The position numbers and the translations under genes are program-made. This document shows positions 11,681-23,800 of a stretch of DNA of 64,000 bases, one piece after another (position 1 is the first letter of the stretch; each line of letters starts with the position of its first letter). This DNA comes from Flaveria trinervia (Eukaryota > Streptophyta > Magnoliopsida > Asterales > Asteraceae). The DNA lies in contig CM046442.1 in the NCBI GenBank assembly GCA_025506515.1, positions 10,491,154 through 10,555,153 on the forward strand, given 5' to 3'. A model generated the notes under the pieces. It was not told the DNA's origin, ran no database searches, and was given only the letters and a program-made list of their open reading frames with translations.

Positions 11681-12034
11681 GAGAAAATTGTATAAATAGT
11701 TTTGCGGTTTGATCAGATTATACATTTGGTCCCAGAACTTTAAGAATTGTAAAGTTAGTTCAAACTTTGGTATAATCATTACAAGTTTGGTCTCTAATTT
11801 TTAATAACTACAAAGTTAGTTCAAACTTTTATGTAAGTATTACATTTGGTCCCTAAAGTTGAATTTAAAAGTTAGTTCAAACCTTATAAAATGCATAAAA
11901 AATTAATGAATTAAATGTCAGGGACTAAACATGCAATGATTATACAAAAGTTTGAACTAACTTTGTAATTTTTAAAATATAAAGACCAAACATGTAATTT
12001 GGTTAAACCACGAGACCATATATGCAATTTTCTC
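11681..12034. mobile_element. Mutator-like MITE (long palindromic element)
   Basis: 354 bases with terminal inverted repeats of about 30 bases: the left end GAGAAAATTG...GCGGTTT pairs with the reverse complement of the right end ...AAACCACGAGACC...CAATTTTCTC. Much of the interior is also palindromic (repeated AAAGTTAGTTCAAAC on the left, GTTTGAACTAACTTTG on the right). The flanks AATAATTAA (11672-11680) and AAGAATTAA (12035-12043) match at 8 of 9 bases. A 9-base duplication is the Mutator/MULE hallmark. There is no coding capacity. Confidence 0.8.
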
Positions 12035-12208
12035 AAGAATTAATACATCCTAACAACCTAATTTCATAATATTTATTTGAAAGAACTAGTATTATGGAAT
12101 CTCTTTATTAATTGACTTCAAGACACCAATGATCCTTAACTCAACTAATTAAGGTGAGGTAAATGAGAGGTTATGGGTTTAGCATTCACTCTGAGCAAAA
12201 AATGCTTA

Positions 12209-12528
12209 GGTTGCGTTTGGTTGTAATGAATGGAATTGAATTGAGATACTATTATAATTTTCAAGTAAAATTATGTTTGAGTAGCTAATCAAATATAAAA
12301 CCTAAGGGAATGTTTCATCTCATATTCCCTTGGTTGTAGGATTTTAAAATCCTTCCATCTAGAAAGGGATTTGAAATCCCACAACCAAAGGAATGTATCA
12401 CAACCAATGAAATTTAAGGTGAAACATTCATTTGGGTTTTACATTTTATTACTCACTCAAATATAATTTTATAATTATACTATTTCAAAATTTTCATCCC
12501 ATTCCATTCCTTCCAACCAAATGCAGCC
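12209..12528. mobile_element. Tourist-like (PIF/Harbinger) MITE
   Basis: 320 bases beginning GGTTGCGTTTGGTTG and ending CAACCAAATGCAGCC, an imperfect inverted repeat. It is flanked by TTA on both sides (12206-12208, 12529-12531). A 3-base TTA duplication and G-starting inverted repeats fit PIF/Harbinger. A second palindrome (GATTTTAAAATCC and GGGATTTGAAATCCC) sits in the middle. There is no coding capacity. Confidence 0.8.
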
Positions 12529-12531
12529 TTA

Positions 12532-13939
12532 GAGTTAAGCCAGAGGTTTTTTTTCAACAATGAGTTTCCTCCTCAGGGGGTTAGGGGTGTGGTCCCAGCT
12601 GGGAACAAATAGGTGGGCCCTATTAAGATAACACATATCCTTCGAAGCAGGGTTGGATATTTGCCGTTAAAAAATAACTTCAAGAGTTGCTTATCAAGTC
12701 AACATCACCGACTTGTGCACTAGTTCCACATGTCTCAATCCTCGGAAATTGTCAAACTGATTGTGTCTCATTTGATTATAATCTAAGGGAATGGATATTT
12801 AAACACCTCAAAATTATAAATTAATACCCAAAATTTCTAAATGTGTCGTATAGCTCCACACACTTCGTATACGGGGGTCATATAACCTTATACGAGGCGT
12901 ATAACTCGCTGACAGCCCACTTAATTTTTCCTTGTAGTCGGTGTAAATTTTCTATACACGTCGTATAGCCTCATATGTGTTGTATAGGGGGTTGTATAGG
13001 GCTATATGGGGCTTATAACCCTCCGACAGCCTTGCCTGAATTTTTCTCGTTTTTAGTGTTTTCGACCCTATACACCATGTATGGACCAATAATTGACGTA
13101 TAATGAGGTGTTGATTTATCCAAGTTGGTGTCCTTATATTAAGACCCTAATCTAAATCTGTTTTAACCCAAAATAAGCTTACAAACCGGTTTTGCCCCTT
13201 TACATGGGCTTGTTTTCATGTAGGACTAAAGAAAGAAGAAACCTAGCCTAAGGCCTAAGCTCATGTACGAGTTTTTTTCCTACAGTAATGTTGTTATAAA
13301 TTTATTTATCAAAATGTGTATTTTAAAAAATATATATCAAAATGAGTATTTCTTAAAACTTTTGATTATATCACTCATAATGTTATTGGATAATATTTTA
13401 AAAAATGTTATTGAAAAGGGGATAAAAAGAAAAGGTTTCTAAGGAAATCATTTTTTTATATTTTGTATCTCACAGTTTAAGCAAAAAATTTAAAATATTT
13501 TCTACTCTTCTTAACGTTACCTTAAAACTTTTTATTGAAATAAATATATCATATTAAGTATGTGAAATTATTTCTTTTATCTACCTTTATTTCTATATAT
13601 AAGTGGATATGTTTTTAGATATATAAAGCAAATTAACGTTTTCATTTTATTTGTAGAAGCAATAACTTAATTTTATAAAGTTGAAAACCGATATCTATTT
13701 CCCACCCACTTTTGGATTCATTACCCTAATGTGAGAGTTATGCTTTGGCCATAGGAGTTTGTAAAGTTTGAGTTTTGCTCCCTCCACCAAATGCCTTTTA
13801 TAGATATATAAAAGGGGGACACACACCCCTGTTGCCTCTCTGGTTCATTCATAGAGGGAGAAATGACAGGTATGGTGGTCCGCCGCCCACGTCGCGTCGA
13901 TTATGGCTTGTTGTTGCAGTGATCGATCTCTGTTGTTTG
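12532..13939. other. No gene seen; diverged direct repeat rich in CGTATAG
   Basis: At about 12840-13060 a unit of roughly 115 bases occurs twice in diverged form. Both halves carry GTCGTATAGC, then TATAGGG- or TATACGGGGG-like words, GACAGCC, and end in AATTTTTC. No domain was recognised. The last 150 bases before 13940 hold a TATA-like ATATATAAAAG, but no gene could be assigned to it. Confidence 0.45.
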
Positions 13940-13945
13940 TTGTTG

Positions 13946-14841
13946 GTTTCCCTAACTTGTTTAGAAATTTATGCATCTTATTAGTGGTTGATTATATGTC
14001 AAAGTGGGTCAAAGCCACTGCCACAAAGACCAATAACCATAGTGTCGTGTGCAAATTTGTTCAAACCAACATTTTCAGTCGATATGGGGTGCCCCGCGTG
14101 ATCATAAGTGATGGGGGATCACATTTCAAAATTTTTAATTTTGGTAAATTGCTTAAGAGATATGGTGTTGATCATCGGATTGCCACACCTTATAACCCAC
14201 AAACAAGTGGCCAGGTAGAGGTGTTAAATTGACAAATCAAGGAAATCTTACAAAAGAAAGTACGACCTGACCACAAGGATTGGTCTAACAAATTGAATGA
14301 CACCATGTGGGCATATCGTACTGCTTACAAAACACCGATTGGCACCACCTCTTACCGGTTGGTTTACGGGAAGGGCTACCACTTGCCTCTAGAATTAGCT
14401 CATCGTGCATTATGGGCTATTAAGAAACCTAACTTTGATTATAACACTGCAGGTAAACAACGGATGTTAAGTTTAATGGAGTTAGAAGAACTACGAGAGG
14501 AAGCTTACGAAAATGCCACTATTTATAAAGACAAGATGAAATGGGTGCATGATGCAAGAATCCGACTAAAAGATTTTCAAGTGGGGAGTTGGGTCTGGTT
14601 GTACAACTCTCGTTTGAAATTATTCCCAGGTAAATTAAAGAGTAAATGGACAGGGCCATACAAAATCACAAGGATAGGGAATTCGGGAGACATCGAGATC
14701 GAGGATTTTGATGATCACATGCGACAAATAGTTAATGGTCATCGCTTAAAGCCATACTTAAGACCAAATGATCTGAATGGATCGGAAAAGCAAACTGATG
14801 ATCTTATGTCCGTTAGCATCCGGGTTTCTCACCCACTCTAG
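13946..14841 (+). pseudogene. Athila integrase core and C-terminal domain
   Basis: The reading LVVDYMSKWVKATATKTNN is the start of the integrase catalytic core (first Asp in VVDY). IISDGGSHF holds the second Asp, and YNPQTSGQVEV leads to the third acidic residue. An in-frame TGA at 14230-14232 falls just after EVLN, where family members have Arg or Lys codons (expected CGA). The frame then continues from QIKEILQKKV to 14841: WAYRTAYKTPIGTTSYRLVYG, then the C-terminal VGSWVWLYNSRLKLFPGKLKSKWTGP segment (split here by residue 20: VGSWVWLYNSRLKLFPGKLK). The N-terminal zinc finger is missing on this strand; it lies at about 16680-16800 on the other strand. Confidence 0.88.
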
Positions 14842-16665
14842 AATTTGAGGTAACAAAAAGTCAAGCTATAGACCGTTCAATGTAGCGCTTTCGGAAGGCA
14901 ACCCGTGTTTGTGAGTCTTTTCTGTTTCGTTGCATTATTGTCTTTCAATTTTATTTTATTTTATTTTATTTGTATGTGTTTTGTTTTGTTTTGTTCGTTA
15001 ACCACCTCGTAGTTTCTATTCCGCCACTTGATCAGGTACGTTCATGTTTTAAATTGGGAGTCGCGGACGACTTGGGTCAAAAGTGGGGGTAGCGGTTCAA
15101 AGACGAGTCATACGATGGTCTAAATGAACTTTTATCGTACTTTTATGGTTAATTTTACTTAAGTTAGTTTTGTTAAAGTAAGTAATTAATAGTTTCATTA
15201 AAGTAAAAAAAATTGGAAAAAGAAAGAAGCTTGACGGGGGTGAAGTGTAAACATCTCAAAGTGAATTATAACACCTGGTACCTTTCTCTTCCAAGATTCA
15301 ACCTCACTTTTCCACATCAGGCTTCATCATCTTCAATTTTAATTAGGAAGTAGTAGTAGTTCATTTGATTTATTTTATTATTAGTTGTTTGAGTCAAGAA
15401 CCTTGAAAATGTTGATCAGGGGTCAATAGGATTGGAAAGTAAATTTTTGAGAAAAACTCATACATTGGGGACAATGTATCCCAAGTGTGGGGATGGGGAA
15501 TGATAGGGAAGACACATTTTGGAGAAATGCAAATTTAGACAAAATTTAAAACCCGGTTGGTTTGTGGAAGTTGGAAAGGGAATGCATGTGTCATGTAGGT
15601 AACCCATTTCCACCATTTCCATATGTGAGAAGCCTAATCTTTGATATTGTTATATCATTTGCTTGTTGAAAGTGCAATAGTGCCTACTTAGTGGTAGAAC
15701 TTGTGTGGCACGTGCATCTTGAGATTGAGACCGAGATTCACATCGAAGTGATTGAGGCATAGGATCAACCGTATAATAACCCCATAGGACCCACCCATCC
15801 GACATCTATTCACTAGTAGCCAAGTTTGAGCCTTTTCCTCATTCATTTTTTTAAACTAAAATTTTTGACCCATTAGCCATTTGTTTAGCCTATTCATTTG
15901 TTTACCCGTGTGATGGAACTTGAGTTAATTAGTGGTAATAGTGTTAAGTTTGATTTGATATCATGTTTTGAAGTTGCAGTTGGGGATAGCTAAGTCGAGT
16001 GAATTCCATTGTATTTTGTTAAGTTATGTTCATTAGTTAAAAAAATGAAAAGAAAAGAAAGTTGTCGAAATAGTTAAGTTTGAAAGACTGAATTATTAGA
16101 CAAGAAAAAAAAAGATTGTGCTTTGAAGTAAGTTGTAGTTAAAGTGTTTGAAGTAGTTTTGTTTAGTGTTAAATAAAGTAGTTAACTCAAGCGTCTCATC
16201 ACCCTAGTCACTATAGCCCAAATTACTCCTACCCAAACCTTAGCCTAACATTACAACCTTTGAAAAGCCCTCATGATTGGTGTGATATCTTGTGTTAGTG
16301 GGTGGATAGGTGATTGTCTTACAAGCCTATGCTCACTAGTTTGCATTATTGTTGAGTGTTCATAAATTACCAGCACATCTTCTGCCGAGTTCAGAAATCA
16401 AACTGAGTGGAGAATCTCATTGTGAGGGATGTGCCATGTACAAGGGAGCCACTTAGAGTTTGGGACCTCTAGTTAGGAAATTCTACGTGTTAGAGGGTGT
16501 ATGGTTGTAAAGGGGTCATGATTATCGAGTTTGGAAATCGGGTATGACTTTGAGCCTTGGGTGATGGTTAGTATTTGTGTGTCTTAACTGAAAAGTTTTG
16601 ACCCGAATTGTTGAGTTTTAAAAGTAACCTTGCTTGAGGGCAAGCGAGAAACAAGTGTGGGGATG
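14842..16665 (+). other. Athila 3' non-coding region (between integrase and 3' LTR)
   Basis: No domain-bearing frame. It contains TTTTA/TGTTT pentamer runs (14950-14995), the words CATTGGGGACAATGTATCCCAAGTGTGGGG in two pieces near 15463-15492, and CTTGAGGGCAAGCGAG near the right end, all of a kind seen near the 3' end of Athila elements. An env-like gene, present in some Athila, was not recognised. Confidence 0.6.
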
Positions 16666-16667
16666 TT

Positions 16668-18387
16668 TGACAATTTGCACATGTTTTTGCAAACTCAAAA
16701 GCATCCTTAAAAATAGTAAGCCAAAATAGCTCGCATGGTAACACTCGATGCCCTGTTTTCTAGCCACTGAAATTACTACCACATGCAGACGCATGTGCCA
16801 AACATAATACATCCGGTATCTCTGAATCCGGAACACATTATCTGACAAGTTGGTCAGCCCCTATCTTGAACAAATCTGGATCTTCCCAAAAGTATTGTTT
16901 TGCTCATGACACAAAATGTTTCTTCTTTGACTTTGACCAATATTCGGGAATTGCAACTGTAACACAATAATTGACAAAGTCAGCATACCACAGATTAGTA
17001 GATGTAGAAACAGACAATAAATGCTCATCAGGGAATGTTTTATTGATTCAAGTTCATGCTCATCCAAATTATGGATAATTCTCGACAGGGGGTCGACTAC
17101 TACATTTTCCTTTCCCTTCTTATCCCTTATCTCTAAATCAAACTCCTGCAACAACAATATCCATCTAATCAATTGGGGCTTAGCATCCTTCTTATCCATC
17201 AAATACCTAACAGCAAAATGGTCAGAGTTAAAAATAATCTTACTGCCCCAAATATAAGATCAAAACTTATCTAATGCATAAACAATGGCAAGTAACTCTT
17301 TTTCTGTGGTAGTGTAATTTAATTGAGCATCAGAGAGAGTTTTACTTGTCTAATAGATAGCTACCGGTTTCTTATCCACTTGTTGACCCAGCATAGCCCC
17401 AACTGCAAAATCACTAGCGTCACACATGATTTCGAAAGAAAGTGACCAATCCAGTGATTGCAAAATTGGGGCCTCCACCAACTTTTCTTTTAAAATGTTA
17501 AATGCTTTCAAACACTCATCATCAAAGTTAAAACGTACATATTTTAGAAGCAAGTTACTCAAAGGTTTTGTTATGACACTGAAATTTTTAATGAATTGCC
17601 TGTAAAAGCCCGCATGTCCTAGAAATGACCTAATCCCTTTAATGTTTGTTGGTGGTGGTAGAGTGGATATAACTTGCACTTTCGCCTTATTAACCTCTAT
17701 CCCCCTGCTTAAGATAACGTGTCCCAACACGATACCTTCTTGAACCATGAAGTGGCTCTTTTCCCAACTAAGGACCAGATTCGAGTCAACACATCTTTTC
17801 AAAACTTTTTGTAATTGATTTAAACATGATTCAAAAGATGTTGAAAAAATAGAAAAGTCATCCATGAAGATCTCCATAGAGTCCCCCACCATATCTGAAA
17901 AGATACTCATCATGCACCTCTGAAAGGTGGCGAGGGCATTGCACAAGCCAAATTGCATTCGCCTAAATGCAAAAGTACCATACGGACAAGCGAATGTTGT
18001 ATGTGATCATCCGGATGAATTGCTATTTGATTGTAACCTGAATACCCATCCAGAAAATAGTAATATTGTTGACCCGCTAATTTTTCAACAATTTGATCAA
18101 TAAAAGGTAATGGGAAATGGTTCTTAGAAGTTGCAGCATTCAACTTCCTATAATCAATACAAATCTGCCACCCAGTTACCGGCCGGGTGGCGACCTTTGT
18201 ACCATCCGCACCTTGAACGATCGGAATGTCTGCCTTCTTTGGTATTGTCTGAGTCGGGCCGACCCATTCATTATGAGAGATAGGAAAGATAATACCTGCA
18301 TCCAGCCATTTCAGTTTCTTTTCTTCACCACCTCCCTCATATTCGGGTTCAATCTCCTTTGAGTATCTCGAGCTGGTTTTGCTCTCT
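16668..18387 (-). pseudogene. Athila RT, RNase H and integrase zinc finger
   Basis: Begins at 18387 in the linker that follows the solo LTR (RAKPARDTQRRLNPNMREVV), then RT: VTGWQICIDYRKLNAATSKN, FPLPFIDQIVEKLAG, DGYSGYNQIAIHPDD. A one-base shift near 17990 separates this from CPYGTFAFRRMQFGL. The active site reads IFMDDFSIF (about 17868). RNase H-type residues follow (FEIMCDASDFAVGAMLGQ). After more breaks comes MDKKDAKPQLIRWILLLQEF (17200 on), then the HHCC region of integrase with GHRVLPCELFW and FAKTCANCQ near 16690. The catalytic core is missing here and lies inverted at 13946 on. Confidence 0.87.
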
Positions 18388-20528
18388 TGTAAGGCCCCGT
18401 TCCCGAGACGCTCACAGTTGAATCCTCATCGCACATAAAACATATAATTGCATTTGTATTTCATAAGGAATCACAGTGAAAACATTTAAAAATGGCATTT
18501 CATTTCAATATAGTAGCTTTTGCAAAATAATACATCGTTAATCAGTTACAAAATACATTGTTGCATTACATCATAAAAACGATATATAAATGGATGCCAT
18601 CCCAAAAGAGCTGAGTAGCCACCTCATGCCATCCTCAACAATCATTACCTGCCAACTGGAAACACATCAAAGTCAGTGTTGCTGAGTGAGTTCTAGTTTT
18701 ATAATAAAACATACTTTATTTTCATTTAAAACCGTTCTTTACTTTCATGCGATCATACATCATACGTACACAGATAACATCATTATTATCTTCATCATCT
18801 ATATGTTAACTTTCATTCTTTCATACATTCTTACTTTCATTCATTACTTCCAGTGACATGTACATTACCCCGAACATTATGCATGAAGCGGGTAACTGGT
18901 CCTGAGGGCTTTCATAGACCTCGAACATTGGGCACGGAGCTGACTCCAGTACCTAGGGCAAGTACATTCACCATTTATCTTTTCTCTTCCGTTCTGGATC
19001 AATGCCTTATGCTATACCCCGAACATTGTGCACGAAGCGGGTAACTGAGCCTGAGGTCTTTCATAGACCTCGAACATTATGCACAAAGCTGACTCTAGTA
19101 CCTAGGGCAAGCGGCAAGGATCCCATTCTTATGGTCAATCACAAAGATTGGACCCCAGTGTGCATCCTTCGGGGTAGCTAACCCGCACACCGTTGAGCTA
19201 ACACCTTCATCGGTGTGCACCTCCATACATTTGCTTGCAAGCCTTCTTACATTCATTTATTCATTAATGCATGCATTCATTCATCATGTTCCTCTTTCAT
19301 TATCTTTCGCTTTACGTTACATAATACTTTCGGTTCATTCATTAACATTACACGTAAAGCTACAGGAAAGATAAACTACATCATAATAAGGAACACATCA
19401 TACACAATCATCATCATCATACAAGGCAACATCATACATACATATCATGCATAAACATGCAGCATCATCATCATCGTGCCCTACGTGCACTCTAAGGCCT
19501 CAATTGTCATCTTACATGCTCTTACGGGAACCTTTACATCAAAACTTACATCTGCACTCCCCCCCCCCGAAAGTAAAAGTCAAACTACACTTTCCTCGGG
19601 TGCAACAGCCCTATTTAGGCGTATGGATACCCTTCAGTCGCATGGCCTCCATACGACTGAACATCATGCGAATGAACCAATACGGATGAACACTCATGCG
19701 AATGAACACCCAATCGTGCGAATGGACTAATGCGGATGGACCTCATGCGAATGGGACTATTGCGGATGAGCACTTATGCGACTGGACCTTCAATCACATG
19801 ACCCCCATGCGACTGGCCTTTCAATCGTGTGAATGGAACTTCAATCGTGCGAACGGACCTCAATCGTGCGAATGGACCTCAATCGTGCGATTGGACCCCA
19901 ATTGCACCCTATTTGGCCGTATGGCCTCCATTCGACCTCTAGTCGGTCGCCTAGCCCTAGCTGATGTAGAATGCAGTTCATCCCGACTGCAGCCGAGGGT
20001 TTTTGGCCTCCAAACTCATCTAAACCCATTTTAAGCCCAAATCGATCATCCTAAACCTTAGGGATGCATACCACAACACCATTCAAGCACACACAAGCTC
20101 ACAAACAAGGCTCAAGCGCATCATACACACATACATACACGCATACGGGTCAAACATACACACATTTAAAAAACCTAATTTTTAGATGTTTTCCAGCCCC
20201 AAATCATTCAAAAACATTTAAAAGAGGGGTCCTATAACTCACACAAGCGACCACAAAGAGTAGAGCTTCGATTTGACTCGCTTCTCAACAATTTTGGTCA
20301 CTCGAACCAACCCGAACCAACTTTTTCTCCTTTTTCTCTTCTTTCTCTCTTCTCCTATTTCTTTGGCTGATTTTGGTGGGTGTGGGGAGAGGGTAAGGGT
20401 TGCCCTCTCCCTTAAATACTCCCACTTCCCAAACTTTCTCTTGTGGGCGAGTTTGGTCCCTCGACTTTGGACTTTATTTCTTTTCTTCCTTCGTCGACCT
20501 CAAAATAGATAAATAACTGGGTGTTACA
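18388..20528 (-). mobile_element. Solo Gypsy LTR inserted in Athila element
   Basis: 2141 bases with plus-strand ends TGTAAGGCCCC and GGGTGTTACA, so the LTR reads TGTAACACCC on the minus strand. It belongs to the same family as the LTRs at 37083-39195 and 48346-52763 (shared ends, shared TACCTGCCAACTG block, shared AATCGTGCGAATGG repeats). Flanks TCTCT (18383-18387) and TCCCT (20529-20533) match at 4 of 5. No internal domain is present, so it is a product of LTR-LTR recombination. A 95-base direct repeat (18867-18962, 19017-19111) occupies the place where the other copies carry 62-base repeats. Confidence 0.88.
18867..19111. repeat. 95-base direct repeat in solo LTR
   Basis: Two near-identical units starting CCCCGAACATT, with AAGCGGGTAACTG and CTTTCATAGACCTCGAACATT inside and ending CCTAGGGCAAG, separated by about 55 bases. 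Each unit itself contains CGAACATT twice. Confidence 0.88.
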
Positions 20529-20594
20529 TCCCTCTTCGGTGATGATCTTGTGCATGACAATGGATGGGCTAATTCCTCTCAAATCTGTAATGGT

Positions 20595-21692
20595 CTATCC
20601 TATTACAACCCGATGTTTTACTATCACCTCCATCAAAGGTTTCTCATATTCCTCATATAAGTTGGAGGCAATAATCATCGTAAGGGTGTTGTTGTCTCCC
20701 ACATATGCATACTTCAAGTGCTTCGGCAGCTCTTTCAATTCCAACTTAGGAGGTGATGTTAGTGATGATTGTAGCTTTGTGTCGATATGCTCAGGTATAC
20801 TTTCCACTTGATGGGTCCAAGTAGGTCTACCTTCCTTGACTGCCATCACCTCCAGCTCTTTCTCAACCTTCTCCATTTCATTGCTTAGTTCCATATGATC
20901 CCTGTCACAATAAACACACGTCTCTGTGGTGTTTTCCTCATTGACATGAAGACCACACCTATCAATAGTGTCTACCAAAGAGCATTCACTATGAATCAGA
21001 GGATTAGATGTATGGGAAAAAGAATTTATTAGCTGCCTTTGATCTCCAAAAGTCATATCAACTACCCCGGTTCTACAATTGATTAATGAGTTGGAAGTGG
21101 CCAAAAATGGACAACCCAGTAAGACTGTTTGTTGGTCATTTGAATCTCCCGACACATAATCAAGAACTAAGAAATCAACCGGGTAGTGAAAGTCTTCCAC
21201 CCTGATGATAACATCGAAGATCATTCCCCTAGGAAGACGGGGTGTCCTGTCAGCTAGCACCACGATGGTGTGAGCTTTATGCAATGGACCAAAATCGTAT
21301 TGGTCATATAAACTGCTTGGGAGAATGCTCACACTAGCCCCCATATTTAACAAAGCCCGTGATATGTGAAAATCACCCACTTGAATAGATATCACCGGCT
21401 CTCCTGGATCTGGAAGCTTGGGTGGAACAGGTTGTCCTGCTAGTATGGCACTCATATGATTAGACACTTCAATTTTCTTAGGTATTTTAACATTTCTCTT
21501 TTGAGTGCACAAATTTTTTAAAAACTTTGCATACACAGGCACTTGTTTGATTACCTCTAATAGTGGAATGTTGACTTTTACTTGTTGAAAAACTTCCCAC
21601 ATCTCATCATGTTGTGGTCCCCTTTGTCCCGATGAAACCTTTTTACCCGGATCAATTAATTCCCTAGGAAACGGGATGGTATTAGCCTCCAC
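20595..21692 (-). pseudogene. Athila protease and adjoining gag-pro region
   Basis: A 365-residue open frame on the minus strand. An N-terminal helical region (VPVYAKFLKNLCTQKRNVKI) precedes an aspartic protease: LLNMGASVSILPSSLYDQYD replaces the usual active-site LxDLGAS with Asn in the Asp position, followed by flap-like LADRTPRLPRGMI and LLGCPFLATSNSLI. The C-terminal part (LKELPKHLKYAYVGDNN) leads into RT on the far side of the solo LTR. The Asp-to-Asn change would inactivate the protease. The frame itself is open, so decay began elsewhere in the element. Confidence 0.85.
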
Positions 21693-21701
21693 ACCCTTTT
21701 C

Positions 21702-23800
21702 CTAGACACTAGTTGAATTTTTCCCCATCACCTGATCAATTTTATTTGAAAAAGTTACTTTCTTGGGTGATTTAGGTGTGACAAGTTCAATCTCATAATT
21801 GCTATCCTCATCCTCATTAACTTCCTCCACCACACCTTCAATGAATTGTGATGGAGGCTCAAATTTATTATCATAAATCTTACCTAAGTGAAGAATGCTT
21901 ACCTGGCTAACTGAAGGATGTCTGCTACTTGAGGGTCCTGCATTAGATGAACTGTGATTTAGGTTCCTTTGAGTATCACTAGGAAGTTTCCCTGGAGCTT
22001 TCTTCAAAATGGAAACTTTTTCAGCCAATTGCCCCACTTGCTTGGATAAATCCTCAACACTCTTGTCTCTCACTTCATTGGATTTCTTCATCTCCTTCAT
22101 AAATTCCAGAAGTTCCTTATTTGATGGCTCTGCATTTTCTCCCGATCCACCCTGGTCTTATTATTCTGGTAGTTCCTTTGACCACCCCTGTTATAATTCC
22201 CCTAATTGTATTGACCACTTTGACCCATTGACATGTTTTGATATTGCTTATGTGAATTACCTTGAAAGTTTGGGTTCAATTGTTTATCTGGGTTATCATA
22301 TCTAAGGTTTGGGTGATTCCTCAAACCGGGGTGATATGTGTTATTATTGGTGTTGTTGTTGTATGGTCACCTATCACCCTGTACATAATTCACTTCTTTG
22401 AACCCCTCATTAAACTCTAGACAATCTCTGGTAGTGTGTCCAGCTTCACCACATCCCTGACATATAGTAAAAGAACTTGTAGCCTTTACTGTAGCCTTAC
22501 CTGCTAACTGACCCAACCTAGAAGCCCTTCTATTCATATCATCAACCACATTCCTTGATCTCCTATGAGACTGAGCTTCTTTTTGAGTGTATACTCATCC
22601 GTTCCAGTAGCTCCTATCTTTAGTATTAGTCATGAAAGTTCCTACACTTGTTGAATTCACATCTCTCACATCTTCAACAGATAACCCATCATAAAAGGAA
22701 GAAATCAATTCCCATTGGGGAATGTCGTGATGTGGTCAGGTTCTCAATAACTCCTTGAATCTTGTCCAAGCCTCATGAAATGGCTCATCTTGTTGCTGAA
22801 TGAAGGTACAAATGGCAGTCTTGGCCTCACTTGTCTTCTGTGGTGTATAGTATTCCTCTAAGAACGCCTACTACATTTGCTCCCAAGTGTAAATGCTGGC
22901 AGCATGTAGTGAATGGAACCACTTCTTCGTATTTTCTTTCAATGTAAACTAGAATAGAACCAACATCACTTCCTCTGGTGTGAAACCTTGTGCCCTAATG
23001 GTCTCGCAGATGGCATTGAACTCATTAAGGTGCAGATAAGGTTCTTCCTTGGATACTCCATGAAACTCTATAAGAATAGCCAAACTGTTGGATCTAATCT
23101 CAAATGACCTCCCTCTCACTTGCGACCTGACTATGGGTGATGCAGCTCCAGTTACGGTGGAGCGAAAATGGTTATCAACCCTTTGAACTATAGCTTGGTG
23201 TGGTTGAAGCCCGGGGTTTTGATTTGCCCGAGGGAAGTCTTGCCTTCGACCTTGACCTCGGCTCGGATTCTACGTTTGTTGCCTTGGTTGTTCATTCTGT
23301 CTATACCGACCTGGATTGTTATTGGGTTCATTGTGTTGCACCTCATCTTCAGCATATTCCTCTTCATACCCATCACTTCGTCCATCTATGTCATTATCCT
23401 AAGTGTGGATACTCAGCCTGTCAAATCTATTCTCTTCCTCCTCAAACCTATTACCCCCTCCCTTTTTGTTGTCTTAGATTATGTCTTGGAGGTCCATGTT
23501 GGTATGGGTTCTGCCTTGGTTGAGGATATGGATTTTGTCTTTGAGGTGGCGGATTCTGGCCAATTGGGTGTGGTGCTTGTGGCTGCACATTTGGATATGG
23601 TAATAGATCATTGGTTGGTTTGGTGGAGGTTGATTGAGTGGTGGATTTTGGTTAAGTGGTGGTGGTGGTGGGTTTTCCATCTTACATTCTTTGACTGCAC
23701 TTGGTGATTGGGTTTTTGCACGGGATTGTGCTCGATTTCTTCGAGCGGTCTTTTCAACTTCTAGGTCGAAAATTAACGAAGATTTATTCCTTGCGTACCA
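21702..23800 (-). pseudogene. Athila gag, frame-broken
   Basis: From about 23790 on the minus strand: IFDLEVEKTARRNRAQSR, typical of the Athila gag N-terminus, then a Pro/Asn-rich stretch, then a repeatedly shifted but readable capsid domain (AFLEEYYTPQKTSEAKTAI, DEPFHEAWTRFKELLR, SSFYDGLSVEDVRDV at about 22960-22650). A CCHC knuckle CQGCGEAGHTTRDC lies at about 22475-22434. A 132-residue open piece at 22100-21702 includes a coiled-coil-like VEDLSKQVGQLAEKVSILKK. At least four stops separate these pieces, including near 22870 and 22565. Confidence 0.82.

Larger units (their letters stand above)
13940..16665 (+). mobile_element. Athila-type Gypsy, 3' half in inverted orientation
   Basis: Integrase core to C-terminus (13946-14841) followed by the long 3' non-coding region of an Athila element. 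It reads plus, opposite to the gag-to-RT part at 16668-25176. It begins in integrase at FPNLFRNLCILLVVDYMSKW, about 25 codons after the point where the minus-strand part stops (FAKTCANCQ), so the two pieces together make almost one complete element. The right edge ends with CAAGTGTGGGGATGTTTGA, the kind of sequence that precedes the 3' LTR in this group. The simplest reading is an inversion inside one element with small loss at the break. Confidence 0.7.

Noticed and set aside
13683..13695. AACCGATATC word as a possible 3' LTR end of the Athila element
   Set aside because: Only about ten bases match the LTR edge at 23944, and neighbouring sequence does not resemble the LTR.
13775..13984. 69-residue frame with a TATA-like box at 13805, possible small gene
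   Set aside because: It runs into Athila integrase homology in another frame, and the rest has no domain or splice support.
23168..23707. 179-residue plus-strand frame rich in Leu, Ile and Trp, looking like a membrane protein
   Set aside because: It lies antisense to the Athila gag, whose minus-strand reading gives recognisable gag sequence; the hydrophobic look comes from complementing Asn/Gln/Pro codons.
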